9,564 nucleotides of DNA from UBA7396 sp034676185 (GCA_034676185.1 JAUCCN010000024.1:1-9564); one strand, 5' to 3'; shown: positions 1-8,621, numbered from the stretch's first letter. Notes: a model not told the origin generated them from the letters alone. Numbers and translations: made by a program.

Positions 1-2
1 GA

Positions 3-2435
3 TTACATTACTCAAATTCTATACTCGATTTCTTTTTGAATAAACATTCTATCTCTTCCATATTTGAGACGAGAAAGTTCATAAAAAGCTTTGGCTATAT
101 TTTCATCTCATTTTTCTAAATATGGATTTTTTGGAATAATAGAAAATGGTGTTGTTGGTTGATTATCAACAGATAATTTCATTACAGCTTTAAATTTATC
201 CATATTTACTAAATCCTGATTTGAAAATACAGGAGCATAATATTTTTCCATAAACTCTCCATCTTCTGGTCATATTTTGTAACTCATAATTGTTCCTACA
301 TTTCAGAAAATGGCTCATTTGAGATTGAGATTTGATTTTGTAAGTGCATCAGATTTTTCCAGTTGTCATAAATATTGGTGAGCAAGAACGAGCCCAAGGC
401 GATATTTTCTGGCTTCTGAAAGAATAGATTCGATACTTGGAGTAATATAGTTTTGAAATTCATCTATGTACATGAAAAAATCTTTTCTTTCTTCTTTACT
501 CATATTTTGCCTTCTCATTGCTGCCATTTGTATTTTTGAAACCAAAATCAACCCAAGAAGTTCAGAGTTAATATCTCATAAAATTCATTTTGAAAGGTTT
601 ACCATAAGGATTTTTGAAGTATTCATCACTTCAGAAATATCAAAGCTTGATTTTGTTTGCCCAATAATATTTCTCATCATCGTATTGGTAATAAATCAAC
701 CAAATTTTGCAGCAAAATATGGAATCATTTCTTGTTTTTCTCTATCTCACATAGAGGCATATGTTTTTTCCCACCAAGCTTTTACAATTGGATTTTTTAC
801 ATGACGAATTCTTTCTTTTTGAAAATCTTCATCTGTAAAAAGTCTTACAATATCTGTTAAAGCTCATCATTCTGGATATTCCATTAATGCAAGAACTCAG
901 TTTCTAAAATAATCTTGGATACGAGGCCCAAATATTTCATTTCAGAAAAGTTTTATCATTATATTGAGCGAATCTTGTGCTACTAAATCTCTTTCATCAG
1001 CATTATGTGCTTCTAGTAAATTGAGTCACATTGGTCTTTCATAATCTGCTGGATTAAAAATAATCACATCATCAGCTCTTTCTCTTGGAATAAAGGGAAC
1101 TAAATCTTTCGCTAAATCTCCATGAGGATCTATAACAGCAATTCATTTTCCATTTTGTAAATCTTGTCTTGCCATTACTTGTAAAATAGAAGATTTTCAA
1201 GTTCCTGTTTGCCCAATTACATAAAAATGTCTAAATCTATCTTCATCTTTTATTTTTATTTCTTTTTTTACTCATCTATAAATATTATCTCATAAAATAA
1301 GTCCTTCTTTTGGAATGCTCGTAGGAGCTTTTACAATTTTAAAATTTTGCCATTTTATTTCGGGAGTTTTATTATATTTAATATGAGGAAGATGAAATAC
1401 TGAAGCGATTTCTTCTGTATTCATTAAATCTTGTTTGAGGTAAAAAGGTTTTTTAAAATAACGGAAAATATAATTTTTTATGAGTGCATTTTCATTGTGT
1501 CTAATGGTTGCAGTAAAACCATTAAAATCAGGATAATTAAATTGTCTGAAACTTGAGATTATATTAATGAGATTTGATTTGGTGGTTGATGGATTATTTC
1601 CAGTTGCGATAATTCTTATGATGGTTTCATATCCTGTTTTTTCAGCTTTTTCATCAACTGTTTTTGCTCTTTCTTGAGTAAGAGCACTGGTTTTATTTTG
1701 AGGAGAAGCATCTTTTTTTTCATCATCATTCATCACAAATAATTCAAACAGAGAAATCATAAGTTTGATAGGATTGAGTGAAAATCAAGGTTTTTTTCCT
1801 TCCATGATTTTACTTGAAATAAGAGAACAATCATTTTGCCAATCATCACTGACTGGTTTTAAGAGGATTTGTACTACTCCTGATTCGTCTTCTGCGAGTT
1901 TTGAAAAAGCATTCGTAATAGTATTTATAGGATCAGATTCTAACTTTTGATAGGTTTTTATTGGATAATAAAAATCTTTTACTAAATCAAGATACGTTCC
2001 AGTATAATATTTTCTTCCAGAAAAAATATTTACTTCAGGAGTTTCTTCAATAATAGCATCTGAATAAAATCCGTTGATTTGTTTTTCAAAAAGATCTTTG
2101 TATTCATATGGGCAGACAATATAAAAAAATATTTCTCATTCATGAGCAACATATTCTAGCGAAAAATGATCTTGTCCTAAAATTTTTGTTTTGATTTTAT
2201 TTGATTGAATACTTTTTAAACTCGCAAGAAGTTGTTCCATAATAGAAATGGTTTCTTTAAAATCTTTTTGTGTTTCTTGTTTTTCATCTAAGTCAGAATT
2301 CTTTTTCGGCATAGTTATACATAAAAAAGACAACCTTAATGTTCTTTTAAGATTTTCTTTTTTTCTTAAATTATATATGTAAAATATAATTACTCAGATT
2401 CAGATAATAACTCAAAATATTCCAAAAAAATTCAT
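3..2435 (-). CDS. Membrane-anchored HerA/VirD4-type ATPase (type IV secretion/conjugation-like coupling protein), 810 aa, code 25
   Basis: Read with TGA as Gly, this is one uninterrupted frame from ATG at 2435 to TAA at 3-5. Residues 3-21 form a hydrophobic membrane segment (FFGIFGVIIGIG...) that contains three TGA glycines. A central region of unknown fold follows. The Walker A motif GQTGTGKS lies at 408-415, with Gly413 encoded by TGA at 1197-1199 and the catalytic Lys at 414. VIDPHGDL follows at 434-441. The Walker B strand FFMYIDEFQN lies at 653-662, followed by the SEARKYRLGLVLAHQY segment typical of TraG/VirD4/HerA-like ATPases with a C-terminal TraM-recognition-type region. Family knowledge: such proteins use ATP to move DNA or protein substrates at the membrane, and large versions with an N-terminal anchor are common in Candidate Phyla Radiation genomes. 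No relaxase or other type IV component is present here, so the substrate is unknown. The start is chosen because the promoter -10 box overlaps the next in-frame ATG upstream (2468). Confidence 0.85.
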
Positions 2436-2466
2436 ATTTGCTACTATAATATATTGTATTTTAAGC

Positions 2467-2494
2467 ATTATAACACATTTTTTTTTGTAGGCAA
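2467..2494 (-). promoter_or_regulatory. Promoter of the VirD4/HerA-like ATPase gene
   Basis: On the minus strand there is a -35-like TTGCCT at 2494-2489, a 16-bp spacer, and a perfect -10 TATAAT at 2472-2467. Transcription would begin near 2460, giving a leader of about 25 nt before ATG 2435. The alternative ATG at 2468 lies inside the -10 box, which argues against it as the start. The assignment rests on matches to the sigma-70 consensus only. Confidence 0.55.
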
Positions 2495-2515
2495 AGAAAG
2501 TTATGATTTTAGAGC

Positions 2516-2543
2516 TTGATTTTTTGAAATTTTTATATATAAA
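2516..2543 (+). promoter_or_regulatory. Weak candidate promoter for the CxxC membrane protein
   Basis: TTGATT at 2516-2521 and TATAAA at 2538-2543 are separated by 16 bp, predicting a start near 2550 and a leader of about 27 nt. A competing pair is TTGAAA (2524-2529) with TATATT (2549-2554), but its 19-bp spacer is long. The region is so AT-rich that chance matches are likely. The 141-bp gap at 2436-2576 holds this candidate and the divergent ATPase promoter, and I see nothing else in it. Confidence 0.3.
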
Positions 2544-2576
2544 GAAATTATATTTTTAATTCTAATTCTATATTTT

Positions 2577-3005
2577 ATGGAACATTTGAGACATAAAGAT
2601 CGATTTATTAAGCATACTATTTCAGCACCTTTTATTTATGTAGTATTTTTTGCTTTTGTTATTTTAGATATTTTTGTTGAGATGTATCATAGAATTTGTT
2701 TTCCTTTGTATGGACTTGATTTGGTAGAAAGAAGTAAATATATTAAATTTGATAGACATAAACTTCCATATCTTTCATGGCTTCAAAAAGTCAATTGTGC
2801 TTATTGCTCTTATGGAAATTGACTTATAGCTTATGTAAAAGAAATTGTTGCTCAAACAGAAATATATTGGTGTGGAATTCAAAGTCAAAAAGATTCAAAT
2901 TTTATTCCTCCGGAGCATCATAAAAATTTTCTTGCATATTGAGATGAAAAAGTTTTTTTTGAAAAATATCCAAAAACAAAAAAAGAATGTAAACTATTTG
3001 AGTAA
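2577..3005 (+). CDS. Conserved small membrane protein with CxxC...WC motif, function unknown, 142 aa
   Basis: The frame runs from ATG 2577 to TAA 3003-3005 and reads through TGA glycine codons at residue 82 (Asn-Gly) and in the FLAYGDEK stretch. Residues 15-34 form one hydrophobic segment, followed at 35-46 by EMYHRICFPLYG. A basic stretch with DRHKL (59-63) comes next, then the cysteine pair NCAYC (C74, C77) and TEIYWC (C99). I recognise this arrangement (YHRxCFPLYG ... IDRHKLxYLxW ... NCxYCxYxNG ... TExYWC) as a conserved family of uncharacterised bacterial proteins, but no function is known to me. Cys41, Cys74, Cys77, Cys99 and the nearby His residues could bind a metal or form disulfides, which is inference. 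No Shine-Dalgarno sequence precedes the ATG. The window's only clear CGA codon (residue 9) is in this gene. It is transcribed divergently from the ATPase gene. Confidence 0.8.
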
Positions 3006-3039
3006 AAAATTGATTTTTTCTTTTTCTTTTGCAAAATGA

Positions 3040-3168
3040 ATGGAGAAGCTTCCTCTTTTTAAAACTCCAGATAATGCAATTTGAAATTCTTTGGTACAAC
3101 ATATTTCAACACAGAAGTTTCAAAGTCTTTCTGATCATGATGGACAGGAGATAAAATTTAAAATTTAA
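3040..3168 (+). CDS. Doubtful small ORF, 42 aa
   Basis: From ATG 3040 to TAA 3166-3168 the frame encodes MEKLPLFKTPDNAIGNSLVQ followed by a polar C-terminus, with one TGA glycine at residue 15. It starts 34 nt after the CxxC membrane protein ends and its stop overlaps the stop of the convergent RecO-like gene. The same frame stays open upstream, so a start at TTG 2998 or further up, inside the previous gene, is possible. There is no ribosome binding site and no recognisable domain. It may be a real short gene or just the space between two converging genes. Confidence 0.3.
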
Positions 3169-3725
3169 ATATTTTGAATTATCGATTTTAAGATATATTT
3201 TGTATTTTCATCCAGTCATTTTAGTTTTAAAATATTTTTAATACTTTCTTTTGAGATAAAAGAAAGTATTTTTTGTACGGTGGCATTTTGATGATTTTCT
3301 TTTAAAATTCATAAAATATTTAATATTTTTAAGTGAGAAAAAATTATTTTTTCTTCCGAAATGTTTTTTATTTCTTGAAGCTCAAATAGTATGTTATAAA
3401 TCTCACCAATGCAGAAATTATAAGCACATTTTTCTCAAATATTTTTGAGTAAATAGAGATATTCATAAATAATTTCATAATTTTTATCTGCATAGGCAAA
3501 TTCGCTTTTAATTTTTATATTTCTTATTTCATGAATAGAAAATTCTTTTTTTACATTCACTTCAAAGTTGATGATATATCAAATATCAAGATTTTTTTCT
3601 TTTTTTCCTGATTTTGCTTTTAATTTTAATTTTCCATAATCATAAGTAAAGACATCAAATAAAAACTCCTGATCTTTATGAGGATGTATTTTAAGAATGA
3701 TCCCTGAAGTTTTAAAAATAGACAT
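3165..3725 (-). CDS. recO: Short, divergent RecO-like DNA repair protein, 186 aa
   Basis: The frame runs from ATG 3725 to TAA 3165-3167 and reads TGA as Gly at residues 49, 96, 139 and 170. The N-terminus has the pattern of the RecO OB-fold: GIILKI at 8-13, acidic residues near 18-20, then FDVFTYDYGKLKLKAKSGKK at 23-42, resembling the RecO 'iVLk ... E.D ... lfT..yGk...akG.kk' signature. The remainder (about 75-186) is helical and Lys/Ile-rich, with a cysteine pair KCAYNFC (C100, C105) where some RecO proteins carry zinc ligands. Family knowledge: RecO works with RecR and RecF to load RecA at single-strand gaps and to anneal strands. At 186 aa it is shorter than the usual 230-250 aa, so the C-terminal domain is reduced or too diverged to see. 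It converges on the preceding ORF with overlapping stop codons. A possible -10 (TATGAT, 3764-3759) lies upstream without a good -35. It could be another small OB-fold protein. Confidence 0.55.
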
Positions 3726-3798
3726 ATTTTTTTAGAATATGAAAATAATATTTTTTCTATCATATAAATTTTTTCTAATTATAAAAGTTTTTTAAAAA

Positions 3799-3826
3799 TT
3801 TACTTTTTCTTAAACATTCATATACT
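3799..3826 (+). promoter_or_regulatory. Promoter of tex
   Basis: TTTACT (3799-3804, 4 of 6 to TTGACA), a 16-bp spacer and TATACT (3821-3826, 5 of 6) lie upstream of tex. The predicted start near 3833 gives a leader of about 23 nt, close to that predicted for the other genes. The rest of the 130-bp gap at 3726-3855 is AT-rich with no other recognisable element. Confidence 0.45.
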
Positions 3827-3855
3827 CTCTAAAGTTATTTTTTAAAATAAAAATT

Positions 3856-5922
3856 ATGCTAGAATTGCCAAATTATATTGAACTGATTTCAGTTGAATTG
3901 GAGCTAAAAAGCTTTCAAGTAGATGTAGTTTTATCACTTGTCTGAGAGTGAGCAACCGTTCCATTTATTGCTCGTTATAGAAAAGAAAGAACAGGAAATC
4001 TTGATGAATCTCAAATCAGAGATATTATAGAATTACAAAAAAAGATTGAAAATCTCTACAATGCAAAACAAACTGCTATCAATGGAATTACAGAAAGTTG
4101 ACTCATGACAGATGAACTTATGCAAAATATTTTGGCAGCAAAAACTTTGAAAGAAGTGGAGGAAATTTATAAACCATATAAATCAAAGAAAAAAACAAAA
4201 GCAATGATTGCTATTGAAAAATGATTTCAAGTGGTAGCAGATAGCATAAAAAGAAATAATTTAGAAATTCCTGAACATCTTTTAAAAGAGTATTCAAAAG
4301 AAGAAATTATTGAAGGAAGTGAGGAAATTATTGCAGCAGAAATCTCAGCAAATAGCGAACTCAGACATTTATTGATAGAAGAAAATAAAAAATATGGAAT
4401 GATTGAATCTGGAAAAAAATCAGAAAAAATGCTTGAAAAATTAAATGAAAAAGATAAAGAACAAATCCCAAAATTTGAAATTTATTTTGAAAATTCTCTC
4501 AAAATTAATTATATCAAACCATATCAAATTTTAGCTTTAAATAGATGAGAAAAACTTTGAATTCTCAATGTAAAAATTACAAAAGATGAAACTATTTTTG
4601 ATAAAACAAAAAATAAATATTCAAAAATTTTGCAACTCAAAGAAAGTTTTATTGAAGCATTAGAAACTGCATTTAAAATGTGATATGATGCACTTTTTTC
4701 ATCAGTAGAAAATGAGCTTCGTTCAGATTTAAGTGAAATAGGGGAAGATGATTCTATAGGAACATTTCAAACAAATTTAGAAAAATTACTTTTATCAAAA
4801 CCTGAATATGGAAAAACTATTTTAGCAGTTGATCCAGGATATAGAGCTGGATGTAAACTTGCGATTTTAGATCCTTTATGAAATCCAATATTTTTTGATA
4901 AAATATTTTTACATGAAATGCTTTCAGCAAGAAAAAAACTTCAAGATATTTTCTCAAAATATGAAATTGATACAGTAGTAGTTGGAAATGGAACAGCAAC
5001 AGATGAAACTCAAGCTTTGATTTGAGAATTATTTTCAAAAGATATTTTTGTAGTAAATGAATCAGGAGCCTCTGTTTATAGCGCTTCTGATATTGCAAAA
5101 GAAGAATTTCCAGATCTTGATTCTCTTGATAGAGGAACGGTTTCTATTGGGAGAAGATATATTGATCCACTTTCAGAATTGGTAAAAGTACCAGTTGGAA
5201 GTATTGGAGTGGGAATGTATCAACATGATGTTCCAGAAAAAAAATTAGAAGAAAAACTTGGATATGTAGTAGAAGATTGTGTAAACCAAGTGGGAATCAA
5301 TGTAAATACGGCATCAATTTATCTTTTGAATCATATTTCATGAATTGATAAAAGACAAGCAAAAAAGATTTATAATAATAGACCATATAAATCAAGAAAA
5401 GCTTTGGAAAAAGTCCTTTGAGAGAAAGCTTATGAACAAGCCATTTGATTTCTAAGAGTTCCAGAAAGTAGTGAAATTCTTGATAATACAGATATTCACC
5501 CAGAACAATATGAATTAGCAAAATATATTATTGAAAATAATATTTCAAAAGTTGATGAAACAACAAAAAAATTATATGCGGATGTAAATAATGACACAAT
5601 TACGTTTATAAAAACTTCTTACTCAGAAATTGGGAAAGAAAAAAGAACCACTTCAACCAGTACAAAAGCAAAAAAAGCAGTGAGTATAAAAACCCTAAAA
5701 GAAGGAGATATTCTCGAGGGAGTGGTAAGAAATGTAGTTGCTTTTTGAGCATTTGTGGATGTATGACTTAAAAATGATGGACTGGTACATATTTCTGAAA
5801 TTGCTGATACTTTTGTGAAAAATCCTATGGACTTTGTGCAAGTTGGAGATAAAGTAAGAGTAAGAATTACTACCATAGATAGAGAAAAAAATAAATTACA
5901 ACTGAGTATGAAAAACTTATAA
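3856..5922 (+). CDS. tex: Tex family S1 RNA-binding transcription accessory protein, 688 aa, complete
   Basis: Tex is a conserved nucleic-acid-binding protein linked to transcription and stress tolerance. The N-terminal helical part contains ATVPFIARYRKERTGNLDE and later LKEVEEIYKPYKSKKKTKA, both hallmarks of the family. The YqgF/RNase H-like domain starts at ILAVDPGYRAGCKLAILD, with Asp326-Pro-Gly. The helix-hairpin-helix region follows, with VNQVGINVNTASIYLLNHIS from residue 476. The C-terminal S1 domain covers about 616-688 and ends LQLSMKNL. In the S1 motif FGAFVDVG both glycines (631 and 637) are encoded by TGA at 5746-5748 and 5764-5766, direct evidence for recoding. The length is slightly below the usual 700-780 aa, with all domains present. 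A promoter lies 30-57 bp upstream and a strong hairpin begins at the stop codon, so the gene is probably transcribed alone. No Shine-Dalgarno sequence is seen. Confidence 0.95.
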
Positions 5923-5960
5923 AAAATATGACTTTTAGATATCTAAAAGTCATATTTTTT
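5921..5960. terminator. Perfect 40-bp palindrome, bidirectional terminator between tex and the converging operon
   Basis: The arms 5921-5940 and 5941-5960 are exact reverse complements. The outer ends are A6 and T6 tracts, and the core is TATGACTTTTAGAT with its complement. In RNA from either strand this folds into a long hairpin flanked by A and U runs, the form of an intrinsic terminator that works both ways. It overlaps the tex stop codon (5920-5922) and contains the TAG stop (5943-5945) of the minus-strand 180-aa ORF, so that gene's last codons lie in the stem. Confidence 0.85.
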
Positions 5961-6485
5961 GGCAATTACTTGCTGAATTCTTCTTACAAATTCGCTCGTT
6001 GTTTTTTCTACTTTTATTACTGATAAAGTAGTTTCTAAATTTTTCATTTGTGTGTTTATGTAGGCAATAATTCAATTTTTAGTGATAGAAAGATTTGCTT
6101 TATCTTGAAAAAAATTGATTTGAGGTTTTATATCTTCTCATAAACTTGCTGCTAAATCAAATTGAATAGATTCTTTTAATTCATTTAATACTGTTTCTTT
6201 TCCTTCAAGAATAGAAATAATTATTTCAATTTTTTCTTCAAAACTACTATATCTAATTTTATAATTTTCTCACTTGAGCTTTTCTTGAATTTTCATAATA
6301 CATTGATGAAAAGCTTGAGCATCAAATAGACAGGTTCCATTTTCACAAGTAAGAAATTTTGGATAAAATTTTTCAAAATATACATAAAGAAATATTTTTG
6401 CAGTGATAATTTTTCATATAAATTCTTTTATGATAAAATCATCATCTATATTTTCTCTTGGAGAGGGGAGTTTATTTATTCACAT
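5943..6485 (-). CDS. Hypothetical protein, 180 aa, in frame behind the tandem GGDEF-like gene
   Basis: The frame runs from ATG 6485 to TAG 5943-5945 and uses TGA as Gly from residue 2 onward. I do not recognise the protein. It begins MGINKLPSPRENIDDD, has an aromatic stretch ITAKIFLYVYFEKFYPKF, a CENGTC cysteine pair, and then a long charged, helix-prone half likely to form coiled coils, ending FVRRIQQVIAKKYDF. No clear membrane segment or catalytic motif is visible. It starts 6 nt after the TAA of the upstream gene, in the same frame, with no ribosome binding site. It is either a translationally coupled second gene or the C-terminal part of one larger protein cut by a nonsense codon. It ends inside the terminator palindrome. 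Confidence 0.65.
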
Positions 6486-6491
6486 ATGAGT

Positions 6492-8486
6492 TTAATTATG
6501 AAGGTAAATATCTATTTGAGAATTTTCTTTTCTTTTTAAAGTTAAATTTATGCCATAAGCAAAACTTGGGATATGAATTTCTGTTTTTTGTCAAAGAGTT
6601 TTAGGGTCTTTTTTTAATGTTTCGAGTATACTATATCTGAGCATTTTTATAAATTCCTCTAAATGAAATCATGGTCTAAAAATAATATTTTTTGCATAAT
6701 CATCCATTTTTAAAAAAGTACAATTTGGAATTTCCCAAGAAGTTTTTGGATAGCTTTGTTGTTGTTTTTCAAAAATTTCCTCTACTATTTTATTTATTTT
6801 TCCAATTCTATCAAGTTGGGCAAAGCTAAATTCTCCATTTTCTTTTCCTTGTGTTATATCAGTCATAATTCTTGCTTTCTGCCCAGAAGCATTCAGACAA
6901 GTATGGATATAATTTTTAATATTTTCTAGATCTGATTCTTCTTTATTTGGTAAAAATAATTCTATTTCATCACCACCAAATCTAATAATACCATTTTTGT
7001 ATTTATCTCTTATTCTGAGTTGAACTTCTCTAAAATTATCCGTTACCGTTTTTCAAGCACTTAAAAAAAGTTCTTTTAATTGTTTTTCATAATATCCTTT
7101 AGGAATTGCTCCATCTTTATATTGTTTTTTGAGCTCTAATATTTGTTTAGCAATAGCATCAAAATCAAAAATATTTTCAATTCACATATCTTTTATATCA
7201 ATACTGATACAAACTCATTTTTTATTTTTAATAGCATGAGAAAAAGCTTCTTTTGTATATCCTCATTTATAAGTTTTAAATAAATAATCAGTATGAATAA
7301 TTCATTTTACCATTTCTGAATTGATATGAGTAGCGGTATTAAAATCTTGGAAAATATTCTCTATATCTTCAATAGGAGGAATATAATCTAGTGCTAAATT
7401 ACGAATTTGCATAAATTTTGCTACTTGTTTTACGAGTCTAGTTGGAGTAATATTTTTAGGATATTTTCTTACATATCTCAGAAGCTCACTTGATATATTT
7501 ATTTTTCCACTTTGTTCAAAAATTATATTGTAATGAGTTCCATCAAATTCAAATTTTTTTCCTCTATATTCTTTTATAATTTGTTTTTCAATATTTCATC
7601 CTTGTTCTAATAATTTGAAAATAATATCTTCATTATAATCTTGAACTGATATATTTCTTTTTGGAATTCAGGCTCTACTTGATATTTCAGATTTTCTTAA
7701 AGTTTCTAGTCTATTGATATGTGATAATGCATTGGGAATAGAAACTTGAGAAATTCAAAAATTAAAATGTCATTGTATTGCATGTTTAATTTTTTCTATT
7801 TTTTCAGAAATATAATCTTTATATTGAGTATCATTTTTTGGGGTCAGTTCTCAAATATTTATTTTTTCATCAATAATTTCTTTAGCTCTTTTTTTTATTT
7901 CTGTAGCAAGAGAGGAGAGTAGGGATGCAATTACTTCTTCTTTTTTTTCTAAATTTCAGAAAAAAACTTCTTTTGTACGAGAAAAATTTCATACAAAAGT
8001 AATATTTCTATAATCATCTTTTACTATTCTTGTTTTATAATTAGGATTTCCATACTGAGCTAAATTTTCACGACAAAGAGATTTAAAGTGTCAAATTACT
8101 ACATCACAAAATTTCTTTCCCGCAATATCATTGAGATGTTTTACTCAAGAAATATTTATATTTACTAAATCATCTCAAGCAACCAGTCTTAATGCTTCTA
8201 CTAATGGAAAATTTTGTGTTAATATACGATTAAATCTTTTTAAATATACTCAACTATTTTCTTGTTTGAGAGGATTTATATCAATTTGTGTAACAGTATT
8301 TGTGTAGAGATATTCAATAATTTCATTATCAGATAAATGATCCATAAAATTTCTATCAATAACAAGGCATTTTGGGAGGAGGGTTTCACTTACTATACGA
8401 CAAAAAGGCTCACTTAGACTTTTTAATGGATCTGAGAGTTGATTTTGGGAAAATAAAGTAGATTCAGAAAGTATAGCTCTTGCCAT
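6492..8486 (-). CDS. Tandem GGDEF-like domain protein (first domain degenerate, second GGDEI), 664 aa
   Basis: With TGA as Gly the frame is open from ATG 8486 to TAA 6492-6494. The first GGDEF-like domain lies at about 104-265. INISGVKHLNDIAGKKFCDV (110-129) matches the start of GGDEF domains (lDiDxFKxiNDxxGhxxGD), but Asn111 replaces the metal-binding Asp. VKDDY (155-159) stands where GGDEF should be, and FNFGIS (241-246) resembles the late SiG strand. The second domain begins at VCISIDIKD (Asp430) and has RFGGDEIELFLP, with GGDEI at 504-508. The Asp-to-GGDE distance is about 30 residues longer than usual, suggesting an insertion. ARIMTDIT (about 537-544) fits the late strand. There is no signal peptide or membrane segment, so it is probably cytoplasmic. 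Family knowledge: GGDEF domains make c-di-GMP or bind GTP, and degenerate ones act as sensors. Activity here is unproven. An in-frame TTG at 8546 would add 20 residues, but it coincides with a -35 box. Confidence 0.7.
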
Positions 8487-8517
8487 TCTTGTACTATTAT
8501 ATAAATAATCTGACTTG

Positions 8518-8546
8518 AGTATATCATATATTTTCTTTTTTCGCAA
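8518..8546 (-). promoter_or_regulatory. Promoter of the tandem GGDEF-like gene
   Basis: On the minus strand TTGCGA (8546-8541), a 17-bp spacer and TATACT (8523-8518) make a good sigma-70 match. The start would be near 8511, giving a leader of about 25 nt to ATG 8486. The only non-ATG start further upstream (TTG 8546) is the first triplet of the -35 box, which supports the shorter protein. A second TATAAT lies close to the ATG but has no -35 partner. Confidence 0.5.
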
Positions 8547-8563
8547 AAAAGTGAGTAATTAAA

Positions 8564-8590
8564 TTGAAAAAATAAAAAAATACATACAAT
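8564..8590 (+). promoter_or_regulatory. Candidate promoter of serS
   Basis: TTGAAA (8564-8569) and TACAAT (8585-8590) are 15 bp apart, slightly short. The predicted start near 8597 leaves a leader of about 25 nt before ATG 8622. It is divergent from the GGDEF-like gene's promoter, about 20 bp away. No T-box-like leader fits in this short space, so classical T-box control of serS is unlikely. Confidence 0.4.
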
Positions 8591-8621
8591 ATCTTTTGTA
8601 TTTTATTATTTATTATCAAAT

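Noticed and set aside
466..804. Plus-strand open frame of 112 codons
   Set aside because: It lies opposite the Walker B half of the minus-strand ATPase, whose frame is continuous and carries recognisable motifs. The plus reading shows no domain.
2466..2468. Upstream ATG at 2468 as start of the ATPase
   Set aside because: It lies inside the perfect TATAAT -10 box, so a transcript from that promoter would not contain it. The extra 11 residues add no clear feature.
2845..3039. 64-codon frame overlapping the end of the CxxC membrane protein
   Set aside because: It overlaps a better supported gene by about 160 bases and is Lys/Ile/Phe-rich without a motif. Only its downstream extension (3040-3168) is kept, at low confidence.
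4817..5521. Minus-strand frames rich in Leu and Ile opposite tex
   Set aside because: They are antisense shadows of the conserved YqgF and helix-hairpin-helix regions of Tex, and their hydrophobic composition comes from AT-rich codons read in reverse.
6492..8486. Type III CRISPR Cas10 as an explanation for the GGDE motif
   Set aside because: There is no HD domain, no GGDD pair, no Cas neighbours and no repeat array. The first domain fits the start of bacterial GGDEF domains better.
8544..8546. TTG at 8546 as start of the GGDEF-like gene
   Set aside because: It forms the first half of a -35 box with a 17-bp spaced TATACT. ATG 8486 sits at the expected leader distance. Homologue N-termini could overturn this.
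8584..8601. Small hairpin (ATACAA, 6-nt loop, TTGTAT) near the serS transcription start
   Set aside because: A 6-bp AT-rich stem is weak and expected by chance in this composition. It lacks any feature of a T-box or known riboswitch.
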